Assembly (NCBI GenBank): GCA_949283975.1
Contig: CASDUK010000001.1
Span: 161,187 to 218,763 of the forward strand
Direction: 5' to 3'
Length of the DNA: 57,577 nucleotides
DNA from: an uncultured Bacillota bacterium
Lineage (GTDB): Bacteria > Bacillota > Clostridia > Christensenellales > UBA1242
Part shown: piece after piece, positions 26,938-36,689 of the stretch
Position numbering within the stretch: the first letter of the stretch is position 1
Layout: each line of letters opens with the position of its first letter
Notes under the pieces: generated by a model
Database searches by the model: none
Seen by the model: the letters and a program-made list of their open reading frames with translations, nothing else
Told to the model about the DNA's origin: nothing
Program-made: the position numbers and the translations under genes

Positions 26938-27369
26938 ATGTGGGAAGATATTTTAAACATAGTTATTTCTAATGGAATTTTTGCAACCCTTTTCGTTGGG
27001 CTTTTGCTCTATCTTTTAAAGGACAGCAGCAAGCGTGAAAATAAATATACAGACACAATTAATTCTTTAAATGAAAATTTAAACACCGCTCTTGACATTG
27101 GCGAAAAGGTTGACGAAGTTAAAACTAGCGTTTTAGACATAAAAGAGGAACTTGGCGAAAACAGCCAAGAAATTGGAAAAGTTTCGTCAATTGCAAAAGA
27201 TATTGGCGGAAAACTTAAAGAAACAAACCTTTCGCTAAATTCTCTTGACGAAAGCCTTAAAACCCACACAAAAATCATTAAAAAAGTTTCAGCCGATGTT
27301 AAAGTTGTTAAAAAAGATGTTAAAGAAATTAAAAAACATGTTTTTCCAAAAGAGGAGGAAAGTAAATGA
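26938..27369 (+). CDS. BhlA/UviB-like holin with coiled-coil tail
   Basis: A 143-aa protein with one N-terminal transmembrane helix (about residues 8-26, VISNGIFATLFVGLLLYLL) followed by KRENKYTDTINSLNENL. This is the layout of BhlA/UviB holin-like proteins. The remaining 100 residues are heptad-like, with VKKDVKEIKKHVF at the end, longer than usual for the family. The ribosome binding site is weak. Its stop overlaps the next start (ATGA). Confidence 0.65.
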   Translation: MWEDILNIVISNGIFATLFVGLLLYLLKDSSKRENKYTDTINSLNENLNTALDIGEKVDEVKTSVLDIKEELGENSQEIGKVSSIAKDIGGKLKETNLSLNSLDESLKTHTKIIKKVSADVKVVKKDVKEIKKHVFPKEEESK

Positions 27370-27620
27370 AAGATAGAATGAAATCGTATAGTTTTTGGGT
27401 TGGCCTTTCGGGCGCAATTGTTGCGTTTGTTTCTGCAATTGGAAAAGCCGTTGGTTTTATTCCAAATGAAGAGATAATTAGCAACATAGTTTTGGGATTT
27501 GCCGGAGTTTTAGTTGCGCTTGGCGTTGTTTCCAAGCCAAAATCGGCAGAGCAAGAAAACGCCGAAACCAAAACAAAAACTGAGAAGGAAGCAGGCGAAA
27601 GCAAAAGCGAAGAAAAATAA
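27366..27620 (+). CDS. Small holin, phi LC3-like
   Basis: An 84-aa membrane protein. SYSFWVGLSGAIVAFVSAIGKAVGF forms a first hydrophobic segment and NIVLGFAGVLVALGVV a second. The tail is charged (KTKTEKEAGESKSEE). This matches small phi LC3-type phage holins. GAGGAGG precedes the ATG. It is the last gene of the cassette, and no endolysin follows, which is odd for a lysis module. Confidence 0.72.
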   Translation: MKDRMKSYSFWVGLSGAIVAFVSAIGKAVGFIPNEEIISNIVLGFAGVLVALGVVSKPKSAEQENAETKTKTEKEAGESKSEEK

Positions 27621-27644
27621 ATTAATTAGCGCTAAAACAGTTTT

Positions 27645-27673
27645 AAAAAAGAGGCCAAGTGGCCTCTTTTTTT
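27645..27673. terminator. Bidirectional terminator at the end of the cassette
   Basis: A 12-bp stem AAAAAAGAGGCC/GGCCTCTTTTTT with loop AAGT serves the holin end on the plus strand and the deacetylase end on the minus strand. The deacetylase stop (27672-27674) touches it. Confidence 0.88.
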
Positions 27674-28412
27674 ACGCAATTGTTTCTGAAACGGTTGTTA
27701 AATTAAAGCCTTGATCTTTCAAAGTTTTAATTATATTTGGAAGCGCGTTTGCCGTTTCTTTGGTTGGGTGCATCAAAATTAAATCTCCGCCTGCTGCGTT
27801 TTTAACCGCGCGCGAATATATAAGTTCGCTGTCTTGGTCGCGCCAGTCAATTGTGTCGCGCGTCCACATAATTGTTGTATATCCAAGCTCTTTGGCAACT
27901 TGAAGCGTTGTTTCGCTGTAAGAGCCGCTTGGCGGAGCAAAAAGCGTCATTTCAACATTTAAAAGTTGTTTTATTATGTCGGTTGTCTTTGAAATTTCGG
28001 TTTTATTAATTTCAAGGCTTTTTTCTTTTAAATCTGGGTGGGAGTAGGCGTGGTTTGCAATCTCGTGGCCGCCATTATAAATTTCCTTTAAAATTTCTGG
28101 AAAGTCCTCCGCCCAAGAGCCGCCGATAAAAAAAGTTGTTTTAACATTGTTTTCTTCAAGCGTTTCAAGCATTTTTGGGATATATTCATTTCCCCAATAA
28201 ACATTTATCATAAGACAAATGTTTTTGCTTTCTGTGTTTCCTTGATAGATTGCTTCCACCTCAGAAGAACCCGCAACATTTAAAATTCCGCCCGCATAGG
28301 TTAGTGCAAAAAGCCCGATTAAAACGAAGCCAATTACACAGTTTGCAAAAATATTTCTAAACAAATTTGCCTTGTTCTTTTTGCTGTTATTAAAAAACCC
28401 ACATATTTTCAT
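27672..28412 (-). CDS. YlxY-like polysaccharide deacetylase family protein
   Basis: A 246-aa protein with an N-terminal membrane anchor (about residues 20-42) and an extracytoplasmic NodB-like domain. Motif 1 is MINVYWGNEY instead of the catalytic TFDDG, the variant seen in YlxY-type proteins of spore formers. Motif 2 HEIANHAYSH is kept; motif 3 reads APPSGSY, then DTIDW and ILMHP. Loss of the first Asp pair makes ordinary deacetylase activity doubtful. It lies 38 bp after the zinc-ribbon gene with no terminator between, so it may share its operon. No clear SD, and the start sits in a small ACCCA/TGGGT hairpin. Confidence 0.82.
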   Translation of the reverse strand: MKICGFFNNSKKNKANLFRNIFANCVIGFVLIGLFALTYAGGILNVAGSSEVEAIYQGNTESKNICLMINVYWGNEYIPKMLETLEENNVKTTFFIGGSWAEDFPEILKEIYNGGHEIANHAYSHPDLKEKSLEINKTEISKTTDIIKQLLNVEMTLFAPPSGSYSETTLQVAKELGYTTIMWTRDTIDWRDQDSELIYSRAVKNAAGGDLILMHPTKETANALPNIIKTLKDQGFNLTTVSETIA

Positions 28413-28450
28413 ACATGGGTAATTTATGCTTTTTGTTTTGCTAATAAAAC

Positions 28451-28711
28451 CTATTCTTTTGAAATTTTTTCCAAATATTGTTTAACTGCCTGCGCCGATT
28501 CTTTGCTTTTGAAAAACTCTAAAATTTCCTTTGAAGTTTGAAGCTTTATTTTCTTGTCCTTTTCTTTAACAAAGTTGTAAGCAACAAGGTTTAGCGGAGC
28601 AGAGCAGAACGGACAAAAATTGAAAATTTGATTTGGAACTTCAATTTTTAGTTCTTTTCCGCAACTTTTACAGAAACTTTTTTTGTCAACTGTTTCAATG
28701 CCAAATTCCAT
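28451..28711 (-). CDS. Small zinc-ribbon protein
   Basis: An 86-aa protein. Two CxxC knuckles (FCKSCGKEL and FCPFCSAPL, near residues 13-37) form a zinc ribbon. It is followed by a helical, Lys-rich C-terminus. It could bind nucleic acid or a protein partner. AGGAG overlaps the stop of the preceding gene, so it is third in the phosphoesterase operon. Confidence 0.7.
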   Translation of the reverse strand: MEFGIETVDKKSFCKSCGKELKIEVPNQIFNFCPFCSAPLNLVAYNFVKEKDKKIKLQTSKEILEFFKSKESAQAVKQYLEKISKE

Positions 28712-28720
28712 TGCTTTCTC

Positions 28721-29860
28721 CTATTCAAAAGTGTATTGCTCTGTTCTAGGCGTTGGCTCTGTTTCTGGTTGAGTTGGAGGGGTTGCATTGTAAATTTCAG
28801 CTACTTTTGTTTTATAGGCCTTTTCAGAATAGAAATTTATCAACTTTTCAAGGTCTTCTTCCATAACCAAGCGTTCAAGCATTGCATTATTTAGTTTTTC
28901 ATAAAGCTCTTCATCAACGAATGTGTCGTGGTTTACGCCAATTGTTAGGCAAATAGCCGTTCTATCAAAGGGGTCATCTTTAATTGTGTTTGTTGTTCTA
29001 ATTGAATCTTGGTGGAGCGCTGGGTTTTTCTTTTCAATTTTAAGTTCGATATATCTTTGATTAATTCCATATCTATCAACTTTTTGAGAAGGAGCAATTT
29101 GGGGCATGTCCGTGTAGCCAGTTGGGCTTATTAGCGTTTGCTCGCGGAAGTATGAAAGCCCTTTGTCTTTTGAAGATGCTGTTATAATTCTCTTTTTAGT
29201 GTAGAACCTTGAAGAACTTGTGTCAACAATTAGATGCTTTTCAACATTGGAATTGGAAAGTTTTGTTAGTTTTGTTGCAATTGCATTTGTTGTTGCGGAA
29301 ATTGGGGCAGTGCTTGTAAAAAGCGAAGTCATATATCTATTTTCATTTCCAGTTAGATCATTGTTGAAGACAAAATTTAGTTCAACTTTTATGTCGCCAT
29401 AATATCTATCTGAAATTCCCAAATTTTCTGCAACAAGCTTACTTGTTGGAATTGGCCATTTTAACTTCCTGTCGTCAAGATATTTTGTTTCTGTAATTCC
29501 GTCATACATAAACAAAATTTTGCGTTTATCTGCCACGCGCAAAACTTCGGAAAGTTCGTTTGCAAAAATTTGAGCATAATTTGTTTTTTCCTCAGTTGTT
29601 CCAGCGGGATAATAGAACAAATTTCCGCCAAGGAAAAACGCGCCGTCTTCCATGTCGTTAATTCTCTTAATTTGATCTAAAAGCATTTTAAGCCTTGGGG
29701 GAGTTTGAGGGTTTCCATAGAACAAATTTTGAATTGGAAGGAGCTGGATTTTTCTTTGACCTTTTGGAAGAACAATTGTTCCATAAAGCCCCCTTGCTTT
29801 TCTCTCTTCAGAAAGCCTTTGATTATGCGCCTTGTTGAGGACCCGTTGAAGTTTGTCCAT
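28721..29860 (-). CDS. Inactive metallophosphoesterase-like paralogue
   Basis: This 379-aa protein appears to align along its length with the phosphoesterase encoded just upstream, but every metal motif is lost. Where the partner has TDNHWG, GYNGDNRN, NSGNHDNG and GHVHQ, this one has IQNLFYGN, LGGNLFYY, MYDGITE and a DTSSS-containing segment. Flanking parts align (TKKRIITAS with RTKRVIDPE, LISPTGYTDM with LPATMGQEM). It could be a structural or regulatory subunit. I use ATG 29860 after GGAGGGAAAA; this overlaps the phosphoesterase end by 38 bp, so translation is coupled. The C-terminus is Pro/Thr/Glu-rich. Confidence 0.6.
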   Translation of the reverse strand: MDKLQRVLNKAHNQRLSEERKARGLYGTIVLPKGQRKIQLLPIQNLFYGNPQTPPRLKMLLDQIKRINDMEDGAFFLGGNLFYYPAGTTEEKTNYAQIFANELSEVLRVADKRKILFMYDGITETKYLDDRKLKWPIPTSKLVAENLGISDRYYGDIKVELNFVFNNDLTGNENRYMTSLFTSTAPISATTNAIATKLTKLSNSNVEKHLIVDTSSSRFYTKKRIITASSKDKGLSYFREQTLISPTGYTDMPQIAPSQKVDRYGINQRYIELKIEKKNPALHQDSIRTTNTIKDDPFDRTAICLTIGVNHDTFVDEELYEKLNNAMLERLVMEEDLEKLINFYSEKAYKTKVAEIYNATPPTQPETEPTPRTEQYTFE

Positions 29861-31001
29861 TTTTCCCTCCAGTTTTAAAGTAGTCATTAACTAAATTGCG
29901 AACATTTTTTCTGTTACTTGGGTTAAAATTTTGCCTTAATTTTTCATATTCTTCTTTGAGCCTTTCCGCCTCTTTCATCCCAAATTCCCAAAGTTCGTTT
30001 GGAATTGGCCTACAATCACAATATACAGAGGTTTTGCTAAGGCTGCCCCTTTCTTTTTTGGTTGAATCAAGCAAATGGTCATTACTTTTTGTTCCAATTG
30101 TTATAAGCTTTAAATCGCTTGGAGCAGCTTCAAATCTTTCTTCCAAAGCATACATTTCTTGGCCCATTGTTGCCGGAAGAATTATAACAGAGATGTCATC
30201 GTTTATTGATTTTCCAGTTTCTGGGTCAATAACGCGTTTGGTTCTATATTCTGCCATCATGTCTTGGTGGACATGGCCAAAGATTGCAACGTTTGCCCCT
30301 TCGGATTTTGCAAGGTTAAGGCCCTTATCAAGCTTTGTTCCATCTCCGCCTTTTAAGCTATTTCCGTGGTCTATAAAGATTTTAACATCCTCATAGCCCT
30401 TTCTGTTGTCTGCTTTAAGCCTGATTGTTAGAAGCGTTGAAAATCTTGAATATTTTTCATAATATGGCGTTCCAGCAAAGAAAGTTGCCAAAATATCCGT
30501 TCCAAAACTTTGGGTTCGCTTCCCGTTGTCGTGGTTTCCTGAATTTATGAAAAGTGTTTTTCTTTTAATAATTTCATCCATGAAAATTTCATACCAAAGT
30601 TTAAGCTCTATAACGGGAGAAAGAGCGTTGTCCAGCGGGCTGGAAACACATTCTTCTGTGTTTATTGCATTGTTTCTGTTATCTCCGTTGTAACCAAGAT
30701 AGATGTTTGGGCAATATTTTGCAATTAACTGGGCAACGATTGAGGGCATAAAATGAGATGAAATTGAACCCCAGTGGTTGTCTGTTAAAACTAAAAGACT
30801 AAAGTTGTCTCTGTTAGACATATCATAGAAAAGATGGTTGATTTGCTTTGGGGCTTCGTTTTCAATAATTTCGTTATAAGCCTTTGCAGCGGGATATTCC
30901 GGTAGTTCATCAGCCCTAAAAATGTTGGAAGTGAACCCTTTTTTTGTTGTAATTTTGGGTGTCTTTGCACCAGAAAAATCTTCAATTGGTGGTGTTGCCA
31001 T
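29823..31001 (-). CDS. Calcineurin-like metallophosphoesterase
   Basis: A 392-aa enzyme of the two-metal phosphoesterase fold. In order it has LLVLTDNHWG (D-x-H, near residue 74), GYNGDNRN, INSGNHDNG, FIDHGN and FGHVHQ. The substrate is unknown; nucleases and phosphodiesterases share this fold. The N-terminal 55 residues and the C-terminal 60 look accessory. ATG 31001 follows GAGGGACAT; a GTG nine codons upstream lacks an SD. It is first in a four-gene minus-strand unit facing the capsid cassette. Confidence 0.78.
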   Translation of the reverse strand: MATPPIEDFSGAKTPKITTKKGFTSNIFRADELPEYPAAKAYNEIIENEAPKQINHLFYDMSNRDNFSLLVLTDNHWGSISSHFMPSIVAQLIAKYCPNIYLGYNGDNRNNAINTEECVSSPLDNALSPVIELKLWYEIFMDEIIKRKTLFINSGNHDNGKRTQSFGTDILATFFAGTPYYEKYSRFSTLLTIRLKADNRKGYEDVKIFIDHGNSLKGGDGTKLDKGLNLAKSEGANVAIFGHVHQDMMAEYRTKRVIDPETGKSINDDISVIILPATMGQEMYALEERFEAAPSDLKLITIGTKSNDHLLDSTKKERGSLSKTSVYCDCRPIPNELWEFGMKEAERLKEEYEKLRQNFNPSNRKNVRNLVNDYFKTGGKNGQTSTGPQQGA

Positions 31002-31033
31002 ATGTCCCTCACTAAAGCTTTTTTTCACAAAGT

Positions 31034-31062
31034 ATAATACAACAGAATTAAAAAAAAGTCAA
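31034..31062 (-). promoter_or_regulatory. Promoter of the phosphoesterase operon
   Basis: On the minus strand, TTGACT (31062-31057), a 17-bp spacer and TATTAT (31039-31034). The predicted start is about 26 nt before the ATG at 31001. Confidence 0.75.
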
Positions 31063-31114
31063 TACCTGTTCCGTTTTGAAGGGGGGAATTGTCGAAATTT
31101 GTAGTTTTTAAACA

Positions 31115-31159
31115 AAATAAAAAACCCTAAAAACAAGCCTGTAAAGCTTGAGTTTAGGG
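31115..31159 (-). terminator. Terminator of radC and right border of the accessory block
   Basis: Nested stems CCCTAAA/TTTAGGG and CAAGC/GCTTG (minus strand) are followed by a T-run. It lies just after the radC stop. Confidence 0.75.
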
Positions 31160-31163
31160 AGGG

Positions 31164-32006
31164 TTAACAATTTTTGTTTGTTGGATATTCATAAATATTT
31201 GCGCGCTTAATTTCGGTTTCAATGTCAACTTGGCTTTGGTCTACAACAAGCGAGAAAATTTTGTTTGAAAGTTTGCTTTGTTTTGATTGTTCTGCGTCAA
31301 TTATGTGATCTAAAAGCCCAGATGAATAGAAACTGAAATATGAATCCTTTGAAATAATAATGTGATCAACAAGCCCAACGCCAAGAACAGAAAGGGCAGA
31401 AAAAATTTTTAATGTTGCAGAAATGTCTTCGCCAGATGGGTGAGGATTTCCGTCTGGGTGATTGTGGGCAATTATTACAAGGCTTGCATTATTTTTTATT
31501 GCGAATTCCGAAATTTTTCTTATGTCAAGCGAAATTTTGTTAACTGTTCCATCAGCAATTTTGTCAACTTTAATTAGTTCATTTTTCGGCGTTAGGCTTG
31601 CCATGTAAAAATTTTCGTTTGTTTTCTTGTCTAAAAATGCTTTAAAGAAATCTATAATTTTTGCGGGCGTTGAAAGAAGCTGGGTTTGCTTTGTTTTTGT
31701 CTGCTCCAAGTTGTAGTGAAAAATTTTGCAAATTGATTTTAGCGTTCTTGCAGCAACCGGGCCAATTCCTTTTACGCTTAAAATTCTGTCATAGTCTGCT
31801 TCTAAAACATCGCCAAGCGTTCCAAACTCATCTAAAAGACTGTGGGCAAGGGGATTTGTGTCCTTTCTTGGAATGCAAAAGGTTAAAATATATTCCAAAA
31901 TTTGAATTTCGCTCAAATTTTTTAAATCGGAACTATAAATCAAATTTTGAAGTCTTTTTCTGTGGTTTGCGTGGATTTGGCGTTTATCTTTCTCTTTTGT
32001 CTCCAT
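31164..32006 (-). CDS. radC: RadC/JAB-domain DNA repair family protein
   Basis: The 280-aa protein has a helix-hairpin-helix region (LSVKGIGPVAARTL) and a C-terminal JAB/MPN domain with HNHPDGNPHPSGEDI, the metal-binding H-x-H...S...D motif. RadC is a conserved repair-associated protein of unclear biochemical role. It is divergent from ruvC. Its ATG lies 9 nt after a -10 box and has no SD, so the mRNA is nearly leaderless. A 20-residue C-terminal extension ends in NKNC. Confidence 0.85.
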   Translation of the reverse strand: METKEKDKRQIHANHRKRLQNLIYSSDLKNLSEIQILEYILTFCIPRKDTNPLAHSLLDEFGTLGDVLEADYDRILSVKGIGPVAARTLKSICKIFHYNLEQTKTKQTQLLSTPAKIIDFFKAFLDKKTNENFYMASLTPKNELIKVDKIADGTVNKISLDIRKISEFAIKNNASLVIIAHNHPDGNPHPSGEDISATLKIFSALSVLGVGLVDHIIISKDSYFSFYSSGLLDHIIDAEQSKQSKLSNKIFSLVVDQSQVDIETEIKRANIYEYPTNKNC

Positions 32007-32014
32007 TCTTGTTT

Positions 32015-32042
32015 ATTATAACTTAAAGACAAAATTAAACAA
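32015..32042 (-). promoter_or_regulatory. Promoter of radC (nearly leaderless)
   Basis: On the minus strand, TTGTTT (32042-32037), a 16-bp spacer and TATAAT (32020-32015). The ATG (32006) starts 9 nt beyond, with no ribosome binding site. Confidence 0.55.
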
Positions 32043-32067
32043 AATTTTTAAAGTTTATTTTTTTAAT

Positions 32068-32095
32068 TTGATTATATTCAAATTTATTATATAAT
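32068..32095 (+). promoter_or_regulatory. Promoter giving leaderless ruvC mRNA
   Basis: TTGATT (32068-32073), a 16-bp spacer and TATAAT (32090-32095). The ruvC ATG (32102) begins 7 nt after the -10 box. Confidence 0.7.
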
Positions 32096-32101
32096 CAAAA
32101 T

Positions 32102-32584
32102 ATGAGAATTCTTGGAATAGACCCGGGCTATGGAATTGTTGGGTTTGGGATTATTGATTATGAAAACTCAAACTACAAAGTTGTTGACTACGGCGTTATT
32201 GAAACGCCAAAGGAAGAGGACATTTCTGTTAGGCTTGCAATGATTTATGAAGCAATTGGAAAGTTAACAGAAACTTTTAAGCCAAATCAAATTGCTGTTG
32301 AGGAGCTTTTTTTCTTCAAAAACCAAACAACGGTTATTCCTGTTGCAGAGGCCAGGGGCGTTATTCTTCTTGCGGCAATCCACAGCTGCGGCGAAATTTT
32401 TGAATACACTCCGCTTCAAATTAAACAAGCGCTAACGGGAAACGGCAGGGCAGAAAAAGCCCAAGTTCAATTCATGGTTAAGGCAATTTTGGGGCTTGAA
32501 AAAATTCCAAAGCCAGACGATGCGGCAGACGCTCTTGCAGTTGCAATTTGCCACGCAAACTTTAATCAAACAATTGTTAGATAA
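32102..32584 (+). CDS. ruvC: Holliday junction resolvase RuvC
   Basis: RuvC cuts Holliday junctions moved by RuvAB. The 160-aa protein has the catalytic acids in GIDPGYGIVGFG, AVEELFFFKN and KPDDAADALAVAICH. The start has no SD and directly follows a consensus promoter, indicating a leaderless mRNA. ruvA follows after 24 bp with its own -10 box. Confidence 0.95.
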   Translation: MRILGIDPGYGIVGFGIIDYENSNYKVVDYGVIETPKEEDISVRLAMIYEAIGKLTETFKPNQIAVEELFFFKNQTTVIPVAEARGVILLAAIHSCGEIFEYTPLQIKQALTGNGRAEKAQVQFMVKAILGLEKIPKPDDAADALAVAICHANFNQTIVR

Positions 32585-32593
32585 AATAAAAGG

Positions 32594-32602
32594 TGTTATA
32601 AT
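32594..32602 (+). promoter_or_regulatory. Extended -10 promoter of ruvA
   Basis: TGTTATAAT is an extended -10, and the ruvA ATG (32609) is 7 nt after it. An AAGGTG lies 13 nt before the ATG, too far for an ideal SD, so both read-through and leaderless translation are possible. Confidence 0.5.
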
Positions 32603-32608
32603 TTAGCT

Positions 32609-33193
32609 ATGATTAATTATTTAGTTGGAGAAATTGCTTTAAAAAGCGAAAATTTAATTGTTGTTGAAATTGGTGGCGTTGGCTATGAGGTTAACGTTTC
32701 TATGACAACACTAGATGGCCTTCCTCCGGTTGGCTCTGTTTGCAAAGTTTACACATATTTAAATGTTAGAGAAGATGAGCTTAGCCTCTTTGGCTTTTCT
32801 TCAATTGAAGAGAAGGAGATGTTTATAAAACTAATCAGTGTTTCTGGAATTGGGCCAAGGGTTGCGCTTTCAATTCTTTCTGGAATTAGGCTTTCGGATT
32901 TGGCCGTTGCAATTAAAACTGGTGACACAAAACTTCTTTCAACTATTAAAGGCCTTGGGAAAAAGACGGCAGAGAGAATTGTTTTGGAACTTAAAGATAA
33001 AATTTCTGTTGTTGGCCTGTCTCACGAGCAGTTTGAAGAGCCGTTGAATGAGAGCATGATTGACGAAGCAACAGAGGCGCTTATTTCTCTTGGAATTAAC
33101 AAAAACGAAGCATATAGGCTTGCAAGAGAAAATTCAAGCATGTGTGAAACAACAGAGGAAATAATTAGAAAAGTTTTCCAAAATTTGGGATAA
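32609..33193 (+). CDS. ruvA: Holliday junction branch-migration protein RuvA
   Basis: A 194-aa RuvA with the N-terminal OB-fold ([18 protein letters not shown]), two HhH motifs ([15 protein letters not shown] and [19 protein letters not shown]), and the C-terminal RuvB-contact domain ([17 protein letters not shown]). It forms the tetramer that binds the junction. It lies 10 bp upstream of ruvB. Confidence 0.96.
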   Translation: MINYLVGEIALKSENLIVVEIGGVGYEVNVSMTTLDGLPPVGSVCKVYTYLNVREDELSLFGFSSIEEKEMFIKLISVSGIGPRVALSILSGIRLSDLAVAIKTGDTKLLSTIKGLGKKTAERIVLELKDKISVVGLSHEQFEEPLNESMIDEATEALISLGINKNEAYRLARENSSMCETTEEIIRKVFQNLG

Positions 33194-33203
33194 GAGGAAA
33201 GAG

Positions 33204-34211
33204 ATGGATAACACAAGATTTATAACCAGCACAAAGAACATAACTGACAGCGAAATTGAAAATCGCCTTCGCCCAACAACAATGGAGGAATATGTTGGGC
33301 AAGAGAAGGTTAAGGCCAATTTAGAGGTTTACATTAAAGCCGCAAGGGAAAGAAAGGAGGCGCTTGACCATGTTCTTCTATATGGCCCTCCTGGTCTTGG
33401 GAAAACAACAATTTCCCATATTATTGCAAGCGAACTTGGAAGCCAAATTAAAGTTACTTCTGGGCCGGCAATTGAACATGCGGCAGATTTAGCAGCAATT
33501 TTAACCAATTTAAACACCAATGATGTTTTATTTATTGACGAAATCCACAGGCTTAACAAAAGCGTTGAGGAAATTTTATATCCAGCAATGGAGGATTTTG
33601 CGCTTGATTTCATCGTTGGAAAGGGCCCTTCTGCGCGAAACATGCGCCTTAAAATTAAACCCTTTACTTTAATTGGCGCAACAACCAGAGCGGGAATGAT
33701 TTCAAGCCCCTTGCGTGACAGGTTTGGCGTTATTGCCCGCCTTGAACTATATTCAGACAAGGAGCTTGCAACAATTGTCTGTCGTTCTGCAAAAATTCTT
33801 TCAATTGAAATAGAGCCAGAGGCAACGCTTGAAATTGCAAAAAGAAGCCGCGGAACGCCAAGAATTGCAAACCGCCTTTTAAAGCGTGTTAGAGATTTTG
33901 CACAGGTTATTGGAGAAGGAAAAATAACCTTTGAACTTGCAGACAAGGCACTTGGCCTTATGGAAGTTGATAAACTTGGGCTTGATCACATTGACAGGCG
34001 AATTTTGGAAACGATGATAGACAAGTTTGGCGGCGGCCCGGTTGGCCTTGAAACTTTGGCTGCGGCAACGGGAGAGGAGGCCGCAACAATTGAGGACGTT
34101 TATGAGCCATATTTAATTCAACTTGGCTACATTGCAAGAACGCCGCGTGGAAGAGTTGTTCTAGAGCCGGCGTATGGCCACCTTGGAAAAACATTTCCGC
34201 AACAAAATTAA
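33204..34211 (+). CDS. ruvB: Holliday junction helicase motor RuvB
   Basis: An AAA+ ATPase of 335 aa that drives branch migration with RuvA. It has Walker A in [13 protein letters not shown], Walker [13 protein letters not shown], sensor [18 protein letters not shown], and a C-terminal winged helix ending [28 protein letters not shown] precedes the ATG. Confidence 0.97.
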   Translation: MDNTRFITSTKNITDSEIENRLRPTTMEEYVGQEKVKANLEVYIKAARERKEALDHVLLYGPPGLGKTTISHIIASELGSQIKVTSGPAIEHAADLAAILTNLNTNDVLFIDEIHRLNKSVEEILYPAMEDFALDFIVGKGPSARNMRLKIKPFTLIGATTRAGMISSPLRDRFGVIARLELYSDKELATIVCRSAKILSIEIEPEATLEIAKRSRGTPRIANRLLKRVRDFAQVIGEGKITFELADKALGLMEVDKLGLDHIDRRILETMIDKFGGGPVGLETLAAATGEEAATIEDVYEPYLIQLGYIARTPRGRVVLEPAYGHLGKTFPQQN

Positions 34212-34228
34212 CTAAAAGGAGCGGTCGC

Positions 34229-34248
34229 GTGGATTTGCGGCAGGGCTT

Positions 34249-34252
<4 letters not shown>
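34229..34252 (+). CDS. Possible 7-codon leader peptide of queA
   Basis: GTG at 34229 is 7 nt after AAGGAG and opens a 7-codon frame (M/V-D-L-R-Q-G-L). Its TGA overlaps the queA ATG (ATGA). The queA start itself has only a poor SD, so ribosomes may reach it by coupling from this peptide. This is a short match and could be chance. Confidence 0.35.
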
Positions 34253-36485
<2,233 letters not shown>

Positions 36486-36528
36486 TGTCGAATTTAACCT
36501 ATAATTAAAAAAAACACAGAAAAAAATT

Positions 36529-36556
36529 TTGATAAAAAGTAATTGTATGTTATAAA
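36529..36556 (+). promoter_or_regulatory. Promoter before the small membrane peptide and yajC
   Basis: TTGATA (36529-36534), a 16-bp spacer and TATAAA (36551-36556), followed by GAAGGAG and ATG at 36579. Confidence 0.65.
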
Positions 36557-36578
36557 TTAATTAAAGAAGGAGAAAACA

Positions 36579-36680
36579 ATGATAACAGCTGCACTTTTAG
36601 GATTAACTGCAACACAAATTGTTGTTCCAATTTTGGCCGTTTTGGTTGTTGTCGTTTTGGTTTTTGCATTTTCGTTATAG
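36579..36680 (+). CDS. 33-residue single-span membrane peptide
   Basis: A tiny ORF with an excellent AAGGAG site 7 nt upstream. After MITAALLGLTATQ, one hydrophobic helix (residues about 14-33, ending VLVFAFSL) fills the rest. Its TAG overlaps the ribosome binding site of yajC (TAGGAG), so translation may be coupled. It could be a small accessory of the Sec/YajC membrane complex. No family is known to me. Confidence 0.6.
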   Translation: MITAALLGLTATQIVVPILAVLVVVVLVFAFSL

Positions 36681-36689
36681 GAGATTTAT

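Noticed and set aside
28721..31001. Reading the phosphoesterase pair as a terminase or nuclease of the phage cassette
   Set aside because: No Walker motifs or RNase H-like acids are present. The first protein has calcineurin-type motifs and the second has none.
19141..31160. Attachment-site repeats or tRNA target for a prophage
   Set aside because: I compared the two borders by eye and saw no shared direct repeat; no tRNA gene is nearby. Terminators mark the ends, not att sites.
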